64,000 bases of DNA from an uncultured Verrucomicrobiae bacterium. GTDB lineage: Bacteria > Verrucomicrobiota > Verrucomicrobiia > Limisphaerales > AAA164-E04. Both the position numbers and the translations under genes were made by a program. The first letter of the stretch is position 1; every line of letters begins with the position of its first letter. Location: NCBI GenBank assembly GCA_951813855.1, contig OX638380.1, positions 4,618,518 through 4,682,517 of the forward strand, written 5' to 3'. Below are positions 45,285 through 54,150 of this stretch, piece by piece. The notes beneath the pieces were generated by a model. That model worked only from the letters and a program-made list of their open reading frames with translations. It was not told the DNA's origin and did not search any database.

Positions 45285-46181
45285 ATGAAAGTGAAAACGC
45301 TCTTGGCCTTGGGGACTTGGGCTTTGCTTTGTCCCAGTTGGGGGCAGGTGACTGTCGATCTGAAATTCGATAAGGAATTCTTCATTCCCGACGAACCGAT
45401 GATGGCCAGCGTACGCATCACGAATTTCTCGGGGCGAACCCTGGTGTTTGGAGAGGACAATCAATGGCTTCAATTCGGGGTGGAGATGAAAAACGGTTTT
45501 TTGGTCGACCGCACGGGCGACCCTTCGGTTATCGGCCGTTTCGAAATACCCAACGCCTCCCAGGGAACCAGGCGAGTCAATCTTGCGCCCTATTTCCGAA
45601 TGACCACTCCCGGTCGTTACAAAATGATCGCGACGGTGTTTTCGGAACAACTGAATCAGGCCCTGCAGAGTTCCGAAGTGATCGTCAATATCGTTAAGGC
45701 GGCGATTCTTTGGCAGCGCGAATTCGGAGTTCCGACGTCGGACGGAGAGGGTTTCGAAGTCCGGAAATATGTCCTGATTCGGGCACTCAACAATAACCGT
45801 CTGGAACTGTATATCCGGGTCGCCAGCCAAGACGATGCCAAGATCTTGGCAGTATTTTCCGTGGGCAACTTGGTAGCCTTCGGAGCGCCGGAAGCTCAGG
45901 TGGACCGATTGAGTCGGTTGCATCTGTTGCAGCAATACGGAGCGCGGAGTTTTCGCTATTTGGTCGTTACCGCCGACGGAGAACTCATGGTGCGGCAACG
46001 TTACGATTATGCCGGTAATCGTCCTCGCCTCGCCATCAAAGAGGAGCGGCTGATCGGAGTGTCCGGGGGAGTAAGGGTGGTGACCGCTAACGATCTCCCT
46101 CCCAAAGTCGCCTTAGCTCCGACGCCTCCCGAGACGCCCTTCGAAACGCTTCCCGACACCGAACCGGCGAAGGGGCCTTAG
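45285..46181 (+). CDS. Exported hypothetical protein, beta-rich
   Basis: The frame is open from 45141, but ATG 45285 begins a signal peptide (MKVKTLLALGTWALLCPSWG), giving 298 residues. The mature protein is beta-rich (VTVDLKFDKEFFIPDEPMMA, then TNFSGRTLVFGEDNQWLQFG), suggesting an Ig-like N-terminal domain, followed by a domain with YVLIRALNNNRLELYIRVAS. The C-terminus is Pro/Thr-rich. No enzymatic motif is visible. It converges with the next gene, leaving a three-base gap. Confidence 0.7.
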   Translation: MKVKTLLALGTWALLCPSWGQVTVDLKFDKEFFIPDEPMMASVRITNFSGRTLVFGEDNQWLQFGVEMKNGFLVDRTGDPSVIGRFEIPNASQGTRRVNLAPYFRMTTPGRYKMIATVFSEQLNQALQSSEVIVNIVKAAILWQREFGVPTSDGEGFEVRKYVLIRALNNNRLELYIRVASQDDAKILAVFSVGNLVAFGAPEAQVDRLSRLHLLQQYGARSFRYLVVTADGELMVRQRYDYAGNRPRLAIKEERLIGVSGGVRVVTANDLPPKVALAPTPPETPFETLPDTEPAKGP

Positions 46182-46184
46182 CCG

Positions 46185-47207
46185 TTATTGGAACAGGTCG
46201 GACCAATTCAGGACTTCGGCTTGCATCAGCTTGACGACCGGTTGGCAGCGAGCGATCGCGCTTTGCCGGTCTGCGGCGAAAAAGCGGGATTTCAACTCGA
46301 TGCGGCAAGCCGCGATGCCTTCGCCGTTGCGGTCACGAAGGGGCAGGGTCACGAACAGGGATTTTTCCTGTTTTGCGAAGTAGATTTTCCGTCGAACGAT
46401 GACGTCCAGCACGGCCTCGTCTCCTGCCTTGCCGAGATTCTTTTCGTCGTGACTGGCGATTACGGTCGGATGCTCGCCCGGTCGCGGTCGCGCGTACAGG
46501 GAGATACCGAGTAGCCGGTTGAAATGGGCCATGGCGCGGTCGACCAGTCGTTGCGCGAGGATGACTTTCGGTCGATATTTGACGACCGGATCGCGGAAGT
46601 GCGCTGTCGTGTCCGCACCGGTCCAGTAACCGATTTTACCCGAATTGAATTGAGTGTCGGTCAGGGCGGGCAGCGGTGTTTCCGAATCGAGTCGCAACGT
46701 AATTTGGGGGCCCGAACACACGACGTTCAGAGTGTACCACTTTCCGGTTTGGACGGGATAACGGTTGCCGATCGGTTCCTGTTCCTCGCCGTTGACCACC
46801 TTGCGGAACACCAACCAACCCCCCGAGGCGTCGAGGCGGGCCGAATAGTAATTGAGCTCGTCTTGCCAGCGAAACACGATGCCGGCCGTCTGAGCCTTGC
46901 TGCCTTCCAGCAGGCGGACGCTAGCGGTCCATTCAAAATCATCGAACGAGCGATCGGCGTAAAGCAGCATGGCTCGGCGGTCTGCTTCGGCATTTTCGGA
47001 AAGTTGTCCGATGGCCGGCTGTTCGGATTTTATCGCCGATTCGACGAGTTGCCATTGAGCGGGGTCGCCTTCGCCGGTTTGGGCGGATTCGAAGCGCCGT
47101 TCGGTACCTTGCAGGCTCGCTTGCGAATGCTCCAGGCGTAGTTCGTCCGCTCGGAAATTCAGACCGGTCGATAAGACCAGCCCCAGGCTCAGCACCAATT
47201 TCTGCAT
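46185..47207 (-). CDS. Exported protein with a LamG/DUF1080-like domain
   Basis: 340 residues with a short signal peptide (MQKLVLSLGLVLSTGLNFRA). Residues about 40-210 form a concanavalin-like sandwich: DFEWTASVRLLEGSKAQTAG, FRWQDELNYYSARLDASGGW and GKIGYWTGADTTAHFRD, as in family-16/DUF1080 secreted proteins of PVC bacteria. A C-terminal domain (about 225-340; HPTVIASHDEKNLGKAGDEA) is unrecognised. It may bind or cleave polysaccharide. Confidence 0.7.
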   Translation of the reverse strand: MQKLVLSLGLVLSTGLNFRADELRLEHSQASLQGTERRFESAQTGEGDPAQWQLVESAIKSEQPAIGQLSENAEADRRAMLLYADRSFDDFEWTASVRLLEGSKAQTAGIVFRWQDELNYYSARLDASGGWLVFRKVVNGEEQEPIGNRYPVQTGKWYTLNVVCSGPQITLRLDSETPLPALTDTQFNSGKIGYWTGADTTAHFRDPVVKYRPKVILAQRLVDRAMAHFNRLLGISLYARPRPGEHPTVIASHDEKNLGKAGDEAVLDVIVRRKIYFAKQEKSLFVTLPLRDRNGEGIAACRIELKSRFFAADRQSAIARCQPVVKLMQAEVLNWSDLFQ

Positions 47208-47265
47208 CCCCCGAATATACCCCGCAACTCGGGAAAAGTCGAAATCATCCCGTCGGAACTTTGAC

Positions 47266-47293
47266 TTGCCAAACGCTCGAACCGGCTTAGATT
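47266..47293 (+). promoter_or_regulatory. Candidate promoter of yajC-secDF
   Basis: TTGCCA (47266-47271) and TAGATT (47288-47293) are 16 bases apart, about 30 bases before the yajC start. An alternative -35, TTGACT, is at 47261-47266. Supported only by position and partial match. Confidence 0.3.
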
Positions 47294-47323
47294 CTCATCC
47301 TTTATTTGCTCGGTTTAACTAGC

Positions 47324-47704
47324 ATGGATTTTCCCGGAAACGAATTTTTGGCCTTCGGCGCTCCTACTGACCCCGAAAAGGGGCCGCCACCGGGGTGGAC
47401 GCAATTCGTGCCGTTCGCTGTTATATTGTTCATCTTCTACCTGATCCTGATTCGTCCGAGCCAAAAGAAGGCGAAGGAGCATGCCGCCTTGATCGCGAAA
47501 CTGAAAGTCGGGGACCGGGTCACGACTTCGGGTGGGATAATCGGGGTGGTCGTCAGCCTGAAGGACAAGAGCGTCGCGATCCGTTCGGCCGATACCAAAC
47601 TCGACGTCTTGCGCAGCGCGGTTTCGGAAGTGGACGCCTCGAATGAGAAACGGCAAGACTCCGGAGCGGTCGCCGCGGCCCAAAAGCCCGCGGCCCGGAA
47701 ATGA
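47324..47704 (+). CDS. yajC: Sec translocase accessory subunit YajC
   Basis: ATG at 47324 is preferred over an upstream TTG at 47306. 126 residues: a short periplasmic N-terminus with Pro-rich spacer, one membrane helix (VPFAVILFIFYLILIRPSQK) and the cytoplasmic domain LIAKLKVGDRVTTSGGIIGV. It binds SecDF and assists preprotein translocation. It is followed by secDF on the same strand, the usual operon. Confidence 0.95.
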   Translation: MDFPGNEFLAFGAPTDPEKGPPPGWTQFVPFAVILFIFYLILIRPSQKKAKEHAALIAKLKVGDRVTTSGGIIGVVVSLKDKSVAIRSADTKLDVLRSAVSEVDASNEKRQDSGAVAAAQKPAARK

Positions 47705-47779
47705 CGCCGCAACGGACTTATCGCCGAACCCGCTTGACTTCAATCGATACTCTACTGACCGGCCTCACAGGCTGAATAC

Positions 47780-50305
47780 ATGAAATCGGAATACTACTGG
47801 AAATGGTTTTTCGTAGCCTTCGTCGTCGCTTGGGCCATTTGGGAGGTCACGCCCCCGCAGTCCCGGAATCTGGTCGAATACTTCGCTGAACAAATCGACC
47901 GAAGCGACGCAGCGGTTGGGGAGCAAGCCGACGCTATTCTTGCCGAAGCCAGGAAACTCGAAGAGGCCAACCCCGGTCGGAATTACGCAAATCTGTTCGA
48001 CGCCGTCGGGACGAACGATCTGCAGAAGCTATTTCCGTTCATCAATACTTCCGACGCCAAGGACCCGAACCGGAAGATCCTCAATCAGTTGCAAGAAGAG
48101 TCTACCGGTCAAATCCGTTTGGGGTTGGATCTGCAGGGCGGTATCTCGTTCATGGTCCAGCTGGAAACGTCGGTGTTACGGGAAGATCAGGACCGGGAGG
48201 TGGTGGTGATTCAGGCGATCGAAGTGCTTCGTTCGCGAGTGGACGCGTTCGGGGTGGCCGAACCGACCCTGCAACCAGTCGGCGACGATCGGATTCTCAT
48301 TCAATTGCCGGGACTTTCCGAAGTGGATCATGCGAACGCCAGAGCGACCCTGACCCGGCCGGCGTTTCTGGAATTCCGGATGGTGCACGAAAACAGCGAA
48401 CAACTCTTGCTGCAAAACGCCATCGTGCCGGGTTACGAAGTTCTGTACGAACGAACGGAAGACGAAACCGAACAAGGACGCCCGTTCTTGGTCCGTAAAA
48501 AGCCGGAGCAGGGTTTGACCGGAGCGCATTTGGACCGGGCGAGCGTGTCCGAAGATCCCATGACCGGCCAGTTGAAAATCAACTTTCAGATGACTTCCGA
48601 GGGGGCGAGCCTGTTCGCGAACGTAACCCGTCAAAACGTCGGACGGCAGCTGGCTATCGTCTTGGACGGAGTCTTGCAATCCGCGCCTAATATCAACAGT
48701 CCCATTTTGGCGGGCCGCGGAGAAATTTCCGGCCAATTCACCTTCAAGGAAGCCTTTCAACTGGTCAACGTGCTGGAAAATCCCTTGGAAGCTCCGGTGT
48801 CGATCATCGAAGAACAGACGGTGGAGCCGACCTTGGGCCGCGACTCGATTCGATCGGGGATCAAGGCTTCGCTGATCGGTTTGATTTTGGTAGTGGTATT
48901 CATGGCGGGTTATTATTTGCTGGCCGGGGCCGTCGCCAATTTCGCGCTGCTGCTCAATCTCGTCATCTTGCTCGGCGTGCTCTGTTCGATAGACGCAACC
49001 CTGACCTTACCCGGGATCGCCGGCGTCGTCTTGACCATCGGTATGGCCGTGGACGCGAACGTACTGATTCTGGAACGCATCCGGGAAGAACTGTCTTCGG
49101 GCAAATCGACGAAAGGCGCCGTCGACGCCGGCTACCGCCGGGCGTTCGGAACGATTTTCGACGCCAACGTCACTACGCTGATAGCTTCGATCATTTTGAT
49201 CAACTTGGGCAAGGGGCCGGTGCAGGGATTCGGGGTGACGCTGACCATCGGAATCATCGCCAGCATGTTCACGGCGCTCGTCGTTACCAGGTTGGTCATC
49301 CGGGGATTTTTGGAAACGGGCTGGATGAAGACGGTTTCCATGTTCGAGTTGGGATTCCTGCATAACCGCCAATTCGATTTCATGCGGCTGTGGAAGCAGG
49401 GGTTCGCCATTTCCTGGGCCTTGATCCTGATCGGGGTCGGCTACGGTCTGACCCGGGATGCCCGGGCGGTATTGGGAGTCGATTTCATGGGCGGCGATTC
49501 GCAAGTTTTCGCCTTCCAGCAATCAGTGGAATTGGCGGAGTTGCGGGATACCGTGGAGTCGGTCGAAGGAGCAGGGGGGGCCGGAATTCAATACCAACGG
49601 GATTTAGGCAGCGGTACTCAAACGTTGAAGATTACCAGCGCCTTGGGCACCAGCGGGGCGATCGCCGCGAAACTGCAGGAAACGTACCCGGAGAGCGATT
49701 TCGAGTTGCTGACCTCCAACACCATCGGCGGCTCGGTCGGCAAAGAGATTCAGAAATCGGCTCTGATCGCCGTGACTCTGGCGTTGTTCGGGATTCTGGT
49801 TTACGTCGCTCTGCGGTACGAATTCTCCTTCGCGATCGGGGCGGTTCTGGCCGTCGTTCACGATGTCCTGATGACGCTCGGCTGGTTCTTTTTGACGGGA
49901 CGGGAATTGAACGCCACCATGATTGCCGCCATCCTCACCGTGATCGGGTTTTCGATCAACGATACCATCGTGATCTTCGACCGCATCCGGGAAGATTTGC
50001 GGATGGGCGTTCGGGGCAGTTTCCGGGACATCATGAACTCAGCCATCAATAAATGTCTGAGCCGTACGATCATCACGTCGGGCACGACGCTGATGGCTGC
50101 CTGTTCCCTGTTCGTTTTCGGCGGGAGCGTCATCAATGATTTCTCGTTCACCTTTCTGATCGGTGTCATCACGGGCACTTATTCGAGTATCTACATCGCC
50201 TCGTCGATCGTGTTGTGGTGGACCAAGGGAGAGAAACCGGCCCTTACCGAAGTCGCTCCGGAAGTCATGCTCGACTCGACCTCCGATTCCCCGCAGGTAA
50301 CCTGA
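47780..50305 (+). CDS. secDF: Protein translocase subunits SecD and SecF fused in one chain
   Basis: 841 residues. The SecD half has a first helix, a large periplasmic domain (IRLGLDLQGGISFMVQLE; GRQLAIVLDGVLQSAPNINS) and helices with GMAVDANVLILERIREEL. The SecF half starts about residue 520 (MRLWKQGFAISWALILIGVG; LGVDFMGGDSQVF) and ends with helices containing GFSINDTIVIFDRIREDLRM. Twelve membrane helices are expected. It uses the proton gradient to pull exported proteins through SecYEG. Fused SecDF is found in many PVC bacteria and some Firmicutes. Intact. Confidence 0.95.
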   Translation: MKSEYYWKWFFVAFVVAWAIWEVTPPQSRNLVEYFAEQIDRSDAAVGEQADAILAEARKLEEANPGRNYANLFDAVGTNDLQKLFPFINTSDAKDPNRKILNQLQEESTGQIRLGLDLQGGISFMVQLETSVLREDQDREVVVIQAIEVLRSRVDAFGVAEPTLQPVGDDRILIQLPGLSEVDHANARATLTRPAFLEFRMVHENSEQLLLQNAIVPGYEVLYERTEDETEQGRPFLVRKKPEQGLTGAHLDRASVSEDPMTGQLKINFQMTSEGASLFANVTRQNVGRQLAIVLDGVLQSAPNINSPILAGRGEISGQFTFKEAFQLVNVLENPLEAPVSIIEEQTVEPTLGRDSIRSGIKASLIGLILVVVFMAGYYLLAGAVANFALLLNLVILLGVLCSIDATLTLPGIAGVVLTIGMAVDANVLILERIREELSSGKSTKGAVDAGYRRAFGTIFDANVTTLIASIILINLGKGPVQGFGVTLTIGIIASMFTALVVTRLVIRGFLETGWMKTVSMFELGFLHNRQFDFMRLWKQGFAISWALILIGVGYGLTRDARAVLGVDFMGGDSQVFAFQQSVELAELRDTVESVEGAGGAGIQYQRDLGSGTQTLKITSALGTSGAIAAKLQETYPESDFELLTSNTIGGSVGKEIQKSALIAVTLALFGILVYVALRYEFSFAIGAVLAVVHDVLMTLGWFFLTGRELNATMIAAILTVIGFSINDTIVIFDRIREDLRMGVRGSFRDIMNSAINKCLSRTIITSGTTLMAACSLFVFGGSVINDFSFTFLIGVITGTYSSIYIASSIVLWWTKGEKPALTEVAPEVMLDSTSDSPQVT

Positions 50306-50395
50306 GCCGAACGGTCCTATTCGCCCGGCGGCGGGGATAATGACCTTGTTTTTTGCGAGCGATCGTGACACCGTGCGAACGACTACCGTCGTTTC

Positions 50396-52123
50396 ATGGA
50401 TTTCCGTTGGGCCATCTTACCTCAGCGCCCCGCTACAGCTAAATTGCTGGCTCGGGAACTTGGGGTTTCGACCATGTTCGCCCAATGCCTGATCAATCGG
50501 GGACTGGACACTACCGAGAAAGCCCAGCGGTTTCTTGATCCCCAATTCGAGTATTTGGCTTCTCCGCTGGAGATTCCCAACATGACCCGGGCGGTCGAGC
50601 GATTGATCGCCGCTCGGGAAACGGGCGAGACCATAGTGATTTTCGGCGACACCGACGTGGACGGTCTGACCTCCACGGCGTTGTTGATCGAAGTCATGGA
50701 AGAATTGGGGTGGCGGCTGGACTATTATCTTCCTCGGCGGGAACAAAAGGGGTACGGCCTGAGTCGTGCGGCGGTAGAGCACTGTTGCGAGCAGTTTGCT
50801 CCCGACGTCATTTTGGCCGTCGATTGCGGTTCGACCTCCTGGGAAAGCATCCAGTGGCTTAAGGAACGGGGCGTCGACGTGATCGTGCTGGACCATCACC
50901 AGCTTTTCGAGCCGGTTCCTCCGGCAGTGGCCCTGGTCAATCCATTGCTCAACGGCGGCAAGTTCAGCGAACTCAGTTCGGTGGGACTGGCCTATAAGCT
51001 GGCTCAGGCGTTGGTCGCGCAGTGTCAGCAACTCAATCGGCCGCCCTCCGCCAAGGATTTCGATCTGATTTCCTTGCTGGAATTGGTCGCCTTGGGAACG
51101 GTAGCCGATTTGGTACCCTTGGTCAGAGAAAATCGCATCATGGTGGCCTTGGGCTTGAACCGGCTCAACCAAACCCGCCGGGCGGGTTTGCTGGCGCTGA
51201 TGGAAGTAGCCCAGGTTCGGCATCAGATCGACGTGTTCGACATCAGTTCGGTGCTCGGTCCGCGAATCAACGCTTCCGGGCGAATCGAAGATCCCGCCGC
51301 CTCTCTGGAATTGATCCGGTGCGTCGACGACATGGAATCGGCCAAGGAACAGGCTCTTAATCTGGAAGCTTGCAATCGAAGACGCCAATCGATCGAAAAG
51401 GAAATCCTCGAGGATGCGATTGCCGAATTGCGCCGCCGCTTCGACGCTCAACGCGATTTCGTGATCGTGGTCGGCAATCGCGATTGGCATATCGGAGTGG
51501 TCGGTATCGTGGCCGTCAAGGTCTTGCGGGAGTTTTATCGGCCGACCATTATTCTCGGCGGCGGAGAAAACGGCAATCTTCGGGGCTCCGGACGAAGCGT
51601 GGCCGGTTTCGACCTGGCGGCCGCACTCCGGGAATGCGACGACTTGCTGGAAGATCACGGCGGTCATGCCATGGCCGCCGGGTTATCGATCGATCCCCGG
51701 AAGCTGTCCGATTTCAGGCAGCGCATCAATCTTTACGCCAAAGGCCGTTTATCGCGGGATAGCTTGGTTCAAAAGCTTCGCTTGGATTTGGAAGTGACGC
51801 CTTCGGCCATGTCGCTGGCGCAGGTCGAAGAACTCTCTGGGCTGCGGCCGTTCGGGGTCGGTAACGATTCCATGCAATTCTCGTTCCGGAACGTCAGGTT
51901 GAAAGGGCAACCGCATCGCATGGGCAAGGATAACCAGCACGTGAAATTCTGGGTGACCGACAGCGACGGCACCAACGAAGTCTTATGGTGGAATTGCGGC
52001 GACCGTCCGTTGCCTACCGGGAGATTCCACCTGGCTTTCACGCCCCAGATCAACGAAGTGAACGGTCATCGCCTCCTTCAGTTGAAGCTGTTGCACTGGC
52101 GGCCCAGCGGAAAAAAAGGGTAG
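50396..52123 (+). CDS. recJ: Single-stranded-DNA-specific exonuclease RecJ
   Basis: 575 residues, full length. DHH phosphoesterase motifs are GDTDVDGLTSTALL, ILAVDCGSTSW, VIVLDHHQ and the DHHA1 region GRINASGRIEDPAAS, NRDWHIGVVGIVAVKVLREF and DHGGHAMAAGLSI; an OB-type C-terminal domain follows (ELSGLRPFGVGNDSMQFSFR). The enzyme degrades single-stranded DNA 5' to 3' in recombination and mismatch repair. Family enzymes usually show DxDxDG; here the motif is DTDVDG, also common. Located after secDF, possibly a separate unit. Confidence 0.94.
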   Translation: MDFRWAILPQRPATAKLLARELGVSTMFAQCLINRGLDTTEKAQRFLDPQFEYLASPLEIPNMTRAVERLIAARETGETIVIFGDTDVDGLTSTALLIEVMEELGWRLDYYLPRREQKGYGLSRAAVEHCCEQFAPDVILAVDCGSTSWESIQWLKERGVDVIVLDHHQLFEPVPPAVALVNPLLNGGKFSELSSVGLAYKLAQALVAQCQQLNRPPSAKDFDLISLLELVALGTVADLVPLVRENRIMVALGLNRLNQTRRAGLLALMEVAQVRHQIDVFDISSVLGPRINASGRIEDPAASLELIRCVDDMESAKEQALNLEACNRRRQSIEKEILEDAIAELRRRFDAQRDFVIVVGNRDWHIGVVGIVAVKVLREFYRPTIILGGGENGNLRGSGRSVAGFDLAAALRECDDLLEDHGGHAMAAGLSIDPRKLSDFRQRINLYAKGRLSRDSLVQKLRLDLEVTPSAMSLAQVEELSGLRPFGVGNDSMQFSFRNVRLKGQPHRMGKDNQHVKFWVTDSDGTNEVLWWNCGDRPLPTGRFHLAFTPQINEVNGHRLLQLKLLHWRPSGKKG

Positions 52124-52128
52124 GGGTC

Positions 52129-52929
52129 TCAGGGAAGAGTCAGTCCATTCCGTTGCGCGAGCCGGGGCGCTTTCGGTTCGTCGGCGAACTGGACGATTAC
52201 CCGGTTGAACCGGTCGTCGCGCCAATGATCTTCCCGCAACAACCAGCTGTGAACGAAGTCGGCTACGGTCTTTCGGGCGAGCTCGCGAATCAAAGCCACG
52301 CGTTCGGGGCTGTCGGCAAACTCGGTCAGTTTTTCGGTGATGGATTTTTCCAGTTCGGTCAATTGATCGTCGGCATTGAACCGGGCCCAGCCGTTACGCG
52401 AATTTTTGACGATGTTGCCCGTGTCGATGCCGGGAGGCAGACTGGGGCGGATGCGAGGCGCTACTACCAGGCAGGTTCGGTTGGAGACGCTTAATTCCCA
52501 CGGGTCGGTCAACTTGATGTGATAACGGTAGATCACCGGCACGGTGATTTCCGACACCGTGGTGCCCAAGGACACGTAGTTCCACCAAATGCGCAAGTTG
52601 TCTTCGGCCCGGAGGGATTCGGTCGAGTGCAGGGTGGCTAATTCCAGCAAGCCGCCATCGGCATCGCCGATCGTCGGCAGGGAGGCGAGGAAGGTTTCGG
52701 TAATGGTGCCTTGACGAAAGCCTTGGGCGAAACTTTCCGTTTTTTCGACGATTTCCTCCAACCCGGTTTTCAGGCCGGTTTGCGCCTGATGCAAGAAGAA
52801 AAACGCAGCCGCGATCATCATGCTCGCCAGTGCCAGCAGGGTCAGAGGCCAGCGCCAAGCGGTGAGTGCCGTCATCCCCGCAGCTTTGGGGTTAGGCGCG
52901 GACGAATCGTTATCGGGCAAGGAATTCAT
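52129..52929 (-). CDS. Membrane-anchored hypothetical protein
   Basis: 266 residues. A short cytoplasmic N-terminus is followed by one helix (WPLTLLALASMMIAAAFFFL) and an extracytoplasmic domain with a helical stalk (GLKTGLEEIVEKTESFAQGF) and a beta-rich core (VSEITVPVIYRYHIKLTDPW). The C-terminal region is helical. The layout resembles DUF4230-like proteins, but I am not certain. It converges with recJ, leaving a five-base gap. Confidence 0.65.
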   Translation of the reverse strand: MNSLPDNDSSAPNPKAAGMTALTAWRWPLTLLALASMMIAAAFFFLHQAQTGLKTGLEEIVEKTESFAQGFRQGTITETFLASLPTIGDADGGLLELATLHSTESLRAEDNLRIWWNYVSLGTTVSEITVPVIYRYHIKLTDPWELSVSNRTCLVVAPRIRPSLPPGIDTGNIVKNSRNGWARFNADDQLTELEKSITEKLTEFADSPERVALIRELARKTVADFVHSWLLREDHWRDDRFNRVIVQFADEPKAPRLAQRNGLTLP

Positions 52930-53602
52930 GGTTCGGCTACCGGGTGTTTTCCGTTACCGAATAGTCCCGTAAAACTAAGGCAATTTGAACGGAATCGCAA
53001 GCTTTGGAATGAACCCGGCCAAGCTGGGCAGGAGTCGTGAAACCATCCTGACCGGCATTGTTCTCCGGAAAACGCCGTGGTTTTGCCGTGGTTGCGTGGG
53101 GAGCGGGAAACTCGCTCCCTCACGATTTCACTTGGGCGTTTTGATGCAAGAGGCGAGGGCGGCAGGCTCGCAAGATCGCGGAACCAAGTCAATGAAACCG
53201 GTTAGTCGCCTGTTATTCGCCACGTTATTTCGGGCGAATTTTCTCACATTAATCCGAGTGCTAATTGGGGTGGGTCAGCTAGGAGTGACGACCGATTTTC
53301 AACGGCCAATGGTTTTATTAATTGACTGCTTGGAAAAGACAATTCGGGTGGGATTCGGGGAGCGGGTCATTGGCTTCGCAGCAGGTCGTTCCAGTCTTTA
53401 GCCCCTGGAGGCCTCAGTCGTTGGGCGTTGGGATGACGCTATCATAACCGAGCGGCGGAATGTTCGCCATTTTCACCGGCGTCGAAAGCGTAAGGGATCC
53501 GCTGGAAGTTCCAACGGCAAGATCATGGGGGGAGTTGGAGAGTCGTTGACGGCCAAAGAACACCACTATGGGGCAGCCGACCGCCGGATCAGAGCGTTTA
53601 TG
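52930..53602. other. Intergenic, no gene seen
   Basis: 670 bases upstream of the membrane-protein gene. Plus-strand open frames (for example 52985-53401) show no recognisable content. The right end leads into a repeat-bearing site. Confidence 0.35.
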
Positions 53603-53659
53603 TCCGAAATAATGCGAAATAAAAACGCACGATTTCCCGAAATAACATGGTAAGTAACA
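53603..53659 (+). repeat. GAAATAA-type repeat cluster (site B), shared with site A
   Basis: TCCGAAATAATGCGAAATAA (53603-53622) is followed by a second unit at 53636-53659 that begins CCCGAAATAACATGGTAAGT and matches site A at 44375-44398. Three GAAATAA cores lie within 57 bases. Clustered short repeats of this type resemble the transposase-binding sites at ends of Tn7- or Tn5053-like elements. It is immediately followed by a decayed ATPase gene copy. Confidence 0.55.
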
Positions 53660-53706
53660 GCAGGTCTGCTGAGGGCAATGCCGGAAACCGGCATGAGGCG
53701 GGCTCA

Positions 53707-54049
53707 GGTGGTGGACATCATAAGAGAATAGGAAGTTTCCGATGGACCTGAAAGCTGGCGGTTACCAAAAGGGACGGATGCCGTAGACTTCCTGGATCAT
53801 CTGATTCACCAAGGAGTTTTGCAGCCTGATAGAACCAAAAGGCTGTCCTCTCCGATTCCGAGCTTGCGAACTTGGCTCACTAATCAAGCCGATGTCGGAA
53901 ACCGGGAAAGAGCTGTTCCGGAGTCGCAGCCTTTGACACAAGGAAACCGGGGCGCTCTCGAAACTGCGGTGAAAAAGGCGCCGGAACAATTCGAACCGGA
54001 TCAAAAGCACCACAACGGACAGGATCAAGACAGCGGTGCCGAGCGGTAG
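53707..54049 (+). pseudogene. Decayed 3' end of a second ATPase gene copy
   Basis: DNA homologous to the 3' end and flank of the ATPase gene at 54151-55398 (compare 55195-55535). Readable pieces include DFLDHLIHQGVLQPD and LSSPIPSLRTWLTNQADV, matching the intact gene's C-terminus. The frame continues past the intact gene's stop into a Gln/Lys-rich tail (ALETAVKKAPEQFEPDQ) ending at 54049. The 5' part is lost; only about 100 codons remain. It shows that the gene was tandemly duplicated. Confidence 0.75.
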
Positions 54050-54150
54050 AATCACCATCCAATCCTGGTCAAACCGAGTTTCCTGCCATTCGTTTTGGAT
54101 AGTGGCCTCTCTGAATCGGCAGTAAGATCGGATTAGAAGGCGGAGTTTCT

